Shown here: one piece after another, positions 58,061 to 64,000 of the stretch
Position numbering within the stretch: position 1 is the stretch's first letter
Layout: each line of letters opens with the position of its first letter
Assembly: GCF_030463565.1 (NCBI RefSeq)
Contig: NC_134649.1
Span: 1,126,001 to 1,190,000, forward strand
Source of the DNA: Pelecanus crispus
Taxonomy: Eukaryota > Chordata > Aves > Pelecaniformes > Pelecanidae
Reading direction: 5' to 3'
DNA length: 64,000 nucleotides
Notes under the pieces: generated by a model
Database searches by the model: none
The model's input: the letters and a program-made list of their open reading frames with translations, nothing else
What the model was told of the DNA's origin: nothing
Made by a program: the position numbers and the translations under genes

Positions 58061-58075
58061 GCGGTGTGGCCCGCG

Positions 58076-58090
58076 GGCGCCCCCTGGCGG
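58076..58090 (-). promoter_or_regulatory. CTCF-like core motif next to ADAMTS7 promoter
   Basis: The minus strand reads CCGCCAGGGGGCGCC, matching the CTCF core consensus CCASYAGRKGGCRSY at 14 of 15 positions. Occupancy is inferred, not shown. Confidence 0.6.
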
Positions 58091-58554
58091 CCGCCGCCAG
58101 CGCCTGCCCCCCCGCCGCCTCCCTCCTCCCCGCCCGCCGAAATTTCAGCGAAAAACGGGAAACCGGTCTCATTTCCCCGGGGGCTGCGCGGTGCCCGCCA
58201 GGGCCGGCGCCGTCCCCCTTGCCCCGCTCTCCTCTGCCGTTGCGGGGTGGAACGAGCGGGGCACGCAAACCTCGGGCGCGCCGGTGCCTTTTTTAAATCC
58301 CCCGTCGGGGTGGGTGTATTCCCGCGCAGCCGGCGGGGAACGGCAGCCCCTTCCTCCGGGAAGGTGCCCGGTGTCACCGTGCGGGTACGGCCTCTGCACC
58401 GTCGCCCTCCTCTGCCTGCCCGAGCCAGGAGGGGGAAGGGCCCCGAGAGCGGCGTTCGCAGCGTCCGGCGTTCCCGGGCACGGTTCGGCCCTAGACACCC
58501 GCAAACGCGTGTTGTGTAGGATGGAAGCGCGGCGGGGGGAACGAGGCAGGCCCC

Positions 58555-59223
58555 GTCCTGCTTTCGGCTGGGATGGAGTTCATTTTCTCCCTAGCAGCGG
58601 GCACAGTGCTGTGGTTTGGGTTTAGGATGAGAATAACGCTGATCACACGCTGATGGTTTAGTTGTTGCTGAGCAGTGCTGACACCAGGCAAGGGCTTTCC
58701 AGCTTCCCCCGCTCTGCCAGGGGCACAAGGAGCTGGGAGGGGGCACAGGACACTGACCCCAACTGCCCAAGCTCTGTTCCATCCCATACGGCGTCACTCG
58801 GGACACGGTTCAGTCCAGTCTACCCTTGGTTGGTTTAGAGTAGACTTGGCAGTGTAGGTTACTGGTTGGACTGGATGATCTTAAAGGGCTTTTCCAACCT
58901 AAACGATTCGATGATTCTATGCTTCTATGATCACGGGCAGTATAGAAACTGGGGGGGTTGGCTGGGGGCTGCGATCGCTGCTCGGGAGCTGGCTGGGCAT
59001 CGGTCGGCGGGTGGTGAGCAATTGCATTGGGCATCACTTGCTTTGCATTATATTATTACCATTATTATCATCCCTTCCTTTTCTGCCCTATTAAACCGAC
59101 TTTATCTCAACCCACGAATTTCCCTTTTTTGTCCCCCCGATTCTCTCCCCCACCCCGCTGCGGAGCGGGCAGCGGGCGAACACCTGGGTGGTGCTCAGCT
59201 GCCTGCCGGGTTCAACCCCAACA
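58555..59223 (+). mobile_element. Solo LTR, same ERVL-like family, with nested CR1 (fossil)
   Basis: About 535 bp of LTR plus a nested CR1 tail (58797-58930). It is flanked by an exact 5-bp target duplication GCCCC (58550-58554 and 59224-59228). It is more diverged than the two intronic copies and, since a CR1 has inserted in it, is probably older. No internal region. Confidence 0.87.
58797..58930 (+). mobile_element. CR1 tail fragment nested in a solo LTR
   Basis: CR1 3' terminal 130 bp (GGACACGGTTCAGTCCAGTC to the tail ATTCGATGATTCTATG) interrupting the LTR at 58555-59223. TCAC flanks both sides, a likely short target duplication. Confidence 0.88.
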
Positions 59224-59309
59224 GCCCCCTGCCCAGGGGATGCTGCCCGAGCCCCCGCGCCCCACCTGGGCAGCGGGAGCGGGATAAGCGCAGGACAGCA
59301 GGATAAAGA

Positions 59310-59956
59310 CACAGAGGTGCTGGAGCGTGTCCAGAGAAGGGCAGCGGAGCTGGGGCAGGGTCTGGAGCACAGGGCTGGTGGGGAGCGGCTGAGGGAGCTG
59401 GGGGTGTTCAGCCTGGAGAAGAGGAGGCTGAGGGGAGACCTGATCGCTCTCTGCAACTCCCTGAAAGGAGGGTGTAGGGAGGTGGGTGTTGGGCTCTTCT
59501 CCCATGTAGTTAGTGATAGGACAAGAGGAAATGGGCTCAAGCTGTGCCAGGGGAGGTTTAGGTTGGAAATTAGGAAAAATTTCTTTATGGAAAGGGTGGT
59601 CAAGCATTGGAACAGGCTGCCCAGAGAGGTGGGGGAGTCCCCATCCCTGGAAGTGTTCAAAAAACGGGCAGAGGTGGCACTTGGGGACTTAGAATCATAG
59701 AATCATAGAATCATCGAATCGTTTAGGTTGGAAAAGCCCTTCAAGATCACCCAGTCCAACCATTAACCTACACTGCCAAGTCCACACTAAACCAATCAAG
59801 GGTAGACTAGACTGAACCGTGTCCCCAAGTGCCACCTCTGACATGGTTCAGTCTGGTCTCCCCTTGACTGGTTTAGTGTGGCTGTGGCAGAGCAGGTTAC
59901 TGGTTGGACTGGCTGATCCCAAAGGGCTTTTCCAGCCTCATCGCTCCTGATTCTCC
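59310..59956 (+). mobile_element. Composite CR1: plus copy split by a reverse CR1 piece
   Basis: A plus-strand CR1 (59310-59692, [16 protein letters not shown]-type start) resumes at 59840-59956 after a 147-bp reverse-oriented CR1 3' end (59693-59839, starting with three ATAGAATCAT-type tail repeats). The reverse piece sits at GGCACTTGGGGAC in the host copy. Confidence 0.9.
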
Positions 59957-60144
59957 GCGTGGGGAGCAGCAGGCTGAGCCATGCCTTCTGCCATCCCTGC
60001 GGCAGCACGGGGGGCTGGGGGGCCCGGGGGCCGCTGGCGATGCCGCAGCTTCCCCGCACGATCGCTCCCGCCGCTGCAGCCCCGGGAGGGGCCAGGGTCA
60101 TTATTTAAATGACTTCATTAAATATGCAAAGGAGACGGGGCGCG

Positions 60145-60159
60145 GGCGCCCCCTAGCGG
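60145..60159 (-). promoter_or_regulatory. CTCF-like core motif upstream of tRNA-Lys
   Basis: The minus strand reads CCGCTAGGGGGCGCC, 14 of 15 to the CTCF core consensus and in the same orientation as the motif at 58076. It lies 67 bp upstream of the tRNA gene. Confidence 0.6.
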
Positions 60160-60225
60160 CCGGGGCGGGGATCGGGTGGGGGAGGCGCTGCCGAGTACGG
60201 CTGAGGGAGGAAGGTGGCGCGTGGC

Positions 60226-60298
60226 GCCCGGCTAGCTCAGTCGGTAGAGCATGGGACTCTTAATCCCAGGGTCGTGGGTTCGAGCCCCACGTTGGGCG
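60226..60298 (+). tRNA. tRNA-Lys (anticodon CTT)
   Basis: A 73-nt cloverleaf. The seven-base acceptor stem (GCCCGGC with GTTGGGC, two G-T pairs) is followed by discriminator G. The D arm carries the A box (TAGCTCAGTCGGTAGAGC). The anticodon stem TGGGA/TCCCA encloses a loop with CTT at 60259-60261. The T arm holds the B box GGTTCGAGCCC. There is no intron, and CCA is not encoded, as normal in eukaryotes. A T4 pol III terminator follows. It appears intact and functional. Confidence 0.97.
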
Positions 60299-60304
60299 CA
60301 TCCA

Positions 60305-60308
60305 TTTT
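60305..60308 (+). terminator. RNA polymerase III terminator of tRNA-Lys
   Basis: A TTTT run 7 bp after the end of the mature tRNA, suited to pol III termination. A longer T run follows at about 60337-60346. Confidence 0.75.
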
Positions 60309-60443
60309 ACCCCTCCCCGCGTTCTTGTTTTAATCTTTTTTTTTTTCCCCCTTCCTCCCCCCCCCACCCCGTGCTTGCAGCCGAGGCGACGCCTCGTCCC
60401 CGCGGAGCCGCGGGGGCAGGGGGTGCGGCGCGCTCCGGCCCGG

Positions 60444-60462
60444 ACTACAAGCCCCAGCATGC
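60444..60462 (+). promoter_or_regulatory. MORF4L1: ZNF143/SBS (Staf) motif
   Basis: ACTACAAGCCCCAGCATGC closely matches the ZNF143 promoter consensus ACTACAATTCCCAGCATGC (two mismatches). Such sites lie typically just upstream of housekeeping gene starts, which fits MORF4L1. Confidence 0.75.
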
Positions 60463-60526
60463 CGCGGGGGGGGCGGCGGGGCGCGGCGGCTGCGCGGCGC
60501 GGAGGGGCCGGGGCCGCCCGCGCATC

Positions 60527-60544
60527 ATGCGGCGGAGGCGGTGA
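60527..60544 (+). other. MORF4L1: Minimal upstream ORF (MRRRR-stop) before MORF4L1
   Basis: An ATG followed by four arginine codons and TGA, ending 44 bases before the MORF4L1 ATG. It would be a uORF if transcription starts upstream of it, which is plausible but unproven. Confidence 0.4.
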
Positions 60545-60588
60545 GGCCCCCGCGGGGAGGGGGCGGGAGGAGGGCGAGGCACTTATAA

Positions 60589-60628
60589 ATGGCGCCCAAG
60601 CAGGACCCCAAGCCCAAATTCCAGGAGG
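60589..60628 (+). CDS. MORF4L1: MORF4L1 (MRG15) exon 1, partial gene
   Basis: The exon encodes MAPKQDPKPKFQEG, identical to the N-terminus of vertebrate MORF4L1. MORF4L1 is the chromodomain protein MRG15, which reads H3K36 methylation as part of the NuA4/TIP60 acetyltransferase and Sin3/HDAC complexes in the nucleus. The donor is GAGG|GTGAGT, phase 1, splitting Gly-14, as expected before the chromodomain exon (ERVLCFHG), which is not found before the window ends. The gene is divergent from ADAMTS7 with 2.7 kb between start codons. Only 13 full codons are visible, but the match is exact and the synteny agrees. Confidence 0.93.
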
Positions 60629-63600
60629 GTGAGTGCTGGGGGGGGGGCGGGGGGGCAGCGGCCTGCTCGGGGGCGGGGGGGTTCCCGCTGCCGCCGGCGG
60701 GAGGGCCCGGCTGGGAACGCGCCGCTGCCCCCCGCTTCCCTGGCTCGGCGGCGGCCGGGTGGGCCGCGGGGAAACAAAGGAAGCGCTTTAAGGGGGGGGA
60801 AGAAAAAAAAAAAGAAAATAAAATCGCGCTGCGGTTCCTGAAGCATCCGGCCTGTGCTGGGGGGGGGGGGGGGCGGCCCTTGCTGAGGCAGCCCTGCCCG
60901 CGGCCGGGTCTCCGCTAATAAATGACTAATTACTGCTAATAAATGAGCAGCGCTGCAGCGCCGGGGCCCGTGGCTCCGAGGCGAGCTCTCGGCGAGGCCG
61001 TGGGCTCCCGGCCGGGTTTGGAGCCCAGCCTTTGCCACCCTCAGCACAGGGGAGTAACCGGGGTTTGCTTTGCCTGCGCTGCTCAGCCCTCGCGCTGTGA
61101 CAGTGTGTGTGGGGGGGGGGGGGGGGGGAAGGAAAAAAAATTCCTATAGCCTTTGTCTCTCTTCCTGTTCCTCATCTTCCCTCCCGATAAGACGTGGGGC
61201 CTTCCCACCCCCTGTTATTTTAAATATGCTTCGTTTTCTTGCAGGCGTGGACGTTCGTTGGCATTAAAACTGTTGAAATCCCCTAAGTCTGTCAGGATTT
61301 TTATTTTCTTGAGTTTGAAACGGGGTTATTATCTGTGTTTCCGTGAAAGGGAGCTCAGTTAGGGATGCTCACGCAGGAGGGGGCATGGGGACAGTATTTG
61401 GGCTGCAGCTGGCACTTGTGGTGGAATCCATGTTTACAGCAAAAGACCAGATTTTTTTTTTTTTTTAGGTGAATAAGGTTTAGGATTATGCTTTTTCTGA
61501 GACTTACTTTGCACACATTTTGATTTTCTATAATGCTTGTGGCTGATACTAATATAGGTACATGAAAATGCTAGACAACGGTACATGAAAACTTTCTTTG
61601 CCCTTTCCTCTCTACCTGTCCCTCACTTTGGCTTCTAAGCAGGACTTTCCCTGTGACTTATCTTTAAAAGCGCAGTTTGCAGAAGAGTGCCTGGAAGCCG
61701 GCCATTCCGGGTCGCTGCAACAACCCTGTAATTGTATGTCCTTCGTGGCTGCTTGTGTCGGAACGTGTTGGGTCGTGCATCAGCGTTCCGTGCATCAATA
61801 GCAATGGTATTATTAACCTGCAGAAATAATCAAGATTTCAGCATATGATTCACATTATAATAATTAATCTGAAATCAAGTGAACTGCAGAAACTAAAACT
61901 TAAGTAGATTTCCAGGCTGAAATTCTGTTCGCAGCTGTAGGAATATGAGCAACCTAAGTGCAGTACCGAAGTTAAAATTTTTAGGCTTTTTTTCCACAAT
62001 GTAAATGTGTTTGTGATCTCAGCTGTAACATTGAAAGGGAGAAAAGTGCTGTGAAGAAAGCTTCCTGCAGGCCTAAAGCTTAAATGCTTTATTGTGGCCC
62101 TTCACAGCATGAGGAATGAAAATTATTGTAATTGTAGATTTTTGAGCTGGATGTACATCGAAGAGCAGTAGGTAGACTTGGAAGTTATCCATATTGGCAT
62201 TTTTCACAAAGCAGAGGGCGAGGAGGAGACTGAATTTCTTGTCAAAATCTAGGAGAGCTAGGAAAACCAAAATGTCAAGCTAGAAGTTTGAGTATACCCC
62301 TTGAAATGGAGGGACTGATGTATTTATGCAGGCATGAGAAAGGAGATCGGCGTCGCGGCACCTATGAGTTGAGAGCTGTAGGTACTTACGGTGTTCTGCA
62401 TCTCAATGTTGGCTTTTTTAAAAGCAAATACAGGAGAGTCTCGGATGTCAGATTAAACTGCGGAGCTGCTTAAGGAAGGCAGATTCTTTTTTTTCCTCCT
62501 CCTTCTGCTGATGAGATTTGTGTTTTCTGGTCTGTTCTGAAGATGCTAGTTAGCCCGCTGTTCTGACATCAACGGGAAGACTTCACCGGTAGTTGTATCC
62601 ATGATCCGCAGATTGAGAACCTCTTGCTTCTGCAAATACCCTGCATGTGAAAAACACTTGGAAGGAGCGGGCGGCTGAATTCTGACTTCCAGGAGCTTTT
62701 CCTCACGTGAAGCTCCTGACGGCACGGGGAGGCCAGAAGACGTGCCCGTCCAGAGCCCAGCTTGGCATTCAGGGGTGTTAGCAGAGCACGTTCCGGTATT
62801 TTCAGCTAAAGGGCTGTTCTCCTGCAAATGCCACCTTTGGGATGAGGAGTAGGCGCGGGCGTTTCGCTGCGGCGGTGGCAGCGTGTGGGAGAGAATGGTT
62901 TGTAGATGCAGGGAGGCCTCGTGCATGTCTGCAGTAAGCTGGGAAGGAGCAAGAGCCTGCTAGGTTGTTGGGAAAACAGAAGAACCCTTTCTGCAAGACT
63001 GAGATTTGTGTTGTCTTTTAAAAAAAATAAAATAATTCTTGCTAACTGTGGACATCTTACCTAGAAAGACCTCGCACAATAATCGTGTGTTTTCCAGTAG
63101 CACTAGCGAGCACTATGACGCATGAGGGTGATAGTAACTTCTGATTGTTAGCCCTGATGATAAAGATATTTTCTCTTTCTTTTAAATAAAAGTACTGAAT
63201 GTATCAAAATGGGCACTTCCGTGAGAACCCTTCTAAACGTTTTTCCTTCTTGATTCGTAGAAGCATTTTACCAATTGAAACTCATTTCTGACCCAGTTTT
63301 GTGTTCTTAGGCTTTAATGTGAATACTTGTTTCAGCTCTACAGAGAGCACAGGAGCCTACAGATTGGATGATAATGAAATCTTAAAACATGAGCAGTTCT
63401 TCCTAGTCAGCCTAGCAAAGTAATAGTAAATTTATAGTTGCATCTTGTTCGATCAGTCTGGATGTGTTAGATGAAATGCGACAGTAGCCGTGCTGGTTGA
63501 AGAGGCTGTTGCTGTACCTGCTCATCTCCCCATCTTGGTGGTGAAATGGTGTGTCTGAATCCTCCCTCGTCTGCTTCGAGCACAATCGGGTGGTTTGTCG

Positions 63601-64000
63601 TCAGCCACCCGACAAACTGTGTAACTGCCCTGACCCTGCCAGAAGTGTGTTTTGGGAATGAGCAAAAGAACTGCTCTGCACCCTCACCAAAAAAAAAAAA
63701 AAAAAAATTGAGATGCGGGGACATCCAATTTCTGTTTGCAGAGTCAGTGTCTGTTTAGAGCCCATCTGGTTAAAAGTTTCATTAATGTTGAGTTATGTGC
63801 CTGTAGGGTAAAAAGAGGCAAATAAAGCCAGAACTGAACAGGATTCAAGAGGGTCAGAGTTAATGGTACGATGTGCCACTGACCGTATTTATCATTAGAA
63901 TATGCAGAAAGGGGTTTTGAAGAGCGGAGTGCATTTACGATGGAGGGTACTTCTAAACCTGTAGCCCGTGAACTGGTCGTTCCTGAGCTGCTCGCAGGGA
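60629..64000 (+). other. MORF4L1: MORF4L1 intron 1 (continues past window)
   Basis: GC-rich with G runs at about 60861-60874 and 61110-61128, then AT-rich unique sequence from about 61300. I searched by eye for the chromodomain exon and found none. No repeat family or RNA gene was recognised. Confidence 0.8.

Larger units (their letters stand above)
57879..58500 (-). promoter_or_regulatory. ADAMTS7: ADAMTS7 promoter, CpG-rich
   Basis: Extremely CpG-dense sequence directly upstream of the ADAMTS7 start codon. From about 57925 to 58060 it has a tandemly repeated GGGGCGGGGCCGGGCAGG-type unit with many GC boxes (Sp1-like). No TATA box is evident, as expected for a CpG-island promoter. The transcription start cannot be placed from sequence alone. 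Confidence 0.7.
60380..60588 (+). promoter_or_regulatory. MORF4L1: MORF4L1 CpG promoter and probable 5' untranslated region
   Basis: CpG-dense sequence ending at the MORF4L1 start codon. It contains a ZNF143/SBS motif, GC boxes and the sequence TATAAAT three bases before the ATG. That position is too close to the ATG for an ordinary TATA box unless transcripts start inside the coding exon. The exact start of transcription is unknown. Confidence 0.7.

Noticed and set aside
56522-58519. Long open frames (up to 665 codons) on both strands across 56.5-58.6 kb
   Set aside because: They run through the G-rich minisatellite and CpG-rich promoter, where stop codons are rare because A and T are scarce. 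The translations are Gly/Pro/Arg repeats and overlap ADAMTS7 intron 1.
60459-60632. Upstream ATG at 60459 as the start of another protein
   Set aside because: The frame overlaps MORF4L1 out of phase, lies on the ZNF143 motif where transcription is unlikely to have begun, and encodes only Gly/Arg/Ala-rich sequence.
62288-62473. A 61-codon frame considered as MORF4L1 exon 2
   Set aside because: It has no similarity to the MORF4L1 chromodomain (expected ERVLCFHGPLLYEAKC), so exon 2 must lie beyond the window.
1-64000. A previously undescribed multi-gene system
   Set aside because: All confident coding sequence belongs to ADAMTS7 and MORF4L1. The remaining structure is repeats, promoters and a tRNA gene.

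Overview
The window is vertebrate nuclear DNA, almost certainly from a bird. The evidence is many CR1 LINE fragments ending in short ATTCTATG-type tails, solo LTRs of an avian ERVL-like family, high GC content, compact introns, and the gene order ADAMTS7 - tRNA-Lys(CTT) - MORF4L1. The LTR family suggests a neoavian bird rather than a galliform, but the species cannot be read from the sequence.

Most of the window (603-57878, minus strand) is one complete protein-coding gene, ADAMTS7, a secreted metalloprotease of the ADAMTS family. I traced 24 coding exons by homology and splice signals. They keep phase throughout and sum to 5,487 nt, giving a predicted protein of 1,828 residues: signal peptide, prodomain, zinc metalloprotease, disintegrin-like domain, first TSP1 repeat, Cys-rich domain, spacer, TSP1 repeats 2-4, a large mucin-like region in a single 1,830-nt exon, TSP1 repeats 5-8 and a C-terminal PLAC domain.

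Upstream of ADAMTS7 is a GC-rich intergenic segment of about 2.7 kb (57.9-60.6 kb). It holds the ADAMTS7 CpG-rich promoter, a solo LTR carrying a nested CR1, a composite CR1, two CTCF-like motifs in the same orientation, a tRNA-Lys(CTT) gene, and a promoter with a ZNF143/SBS motif. The first coding exon of MORF4L1 (MRG15) follows at 60589-60628 on the plus strand, so the two genes are divergent. The rest of the window, to 64000, is MORF4L1 intron 1.

The introns hold CR1 copies in both orientations, solo LTRs, several minisatellites, and an interstitial telomeric repeat tract (15116-15526) whose repeat unit includes a duplicated splice acceptor and the first 22 bases of ADAMTS7 exon 21. That tract is the most unusual structure here. 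I see no new multi-gene system; the long open frames in the GC-rich and minisatellite DNA are compositional artefacts.
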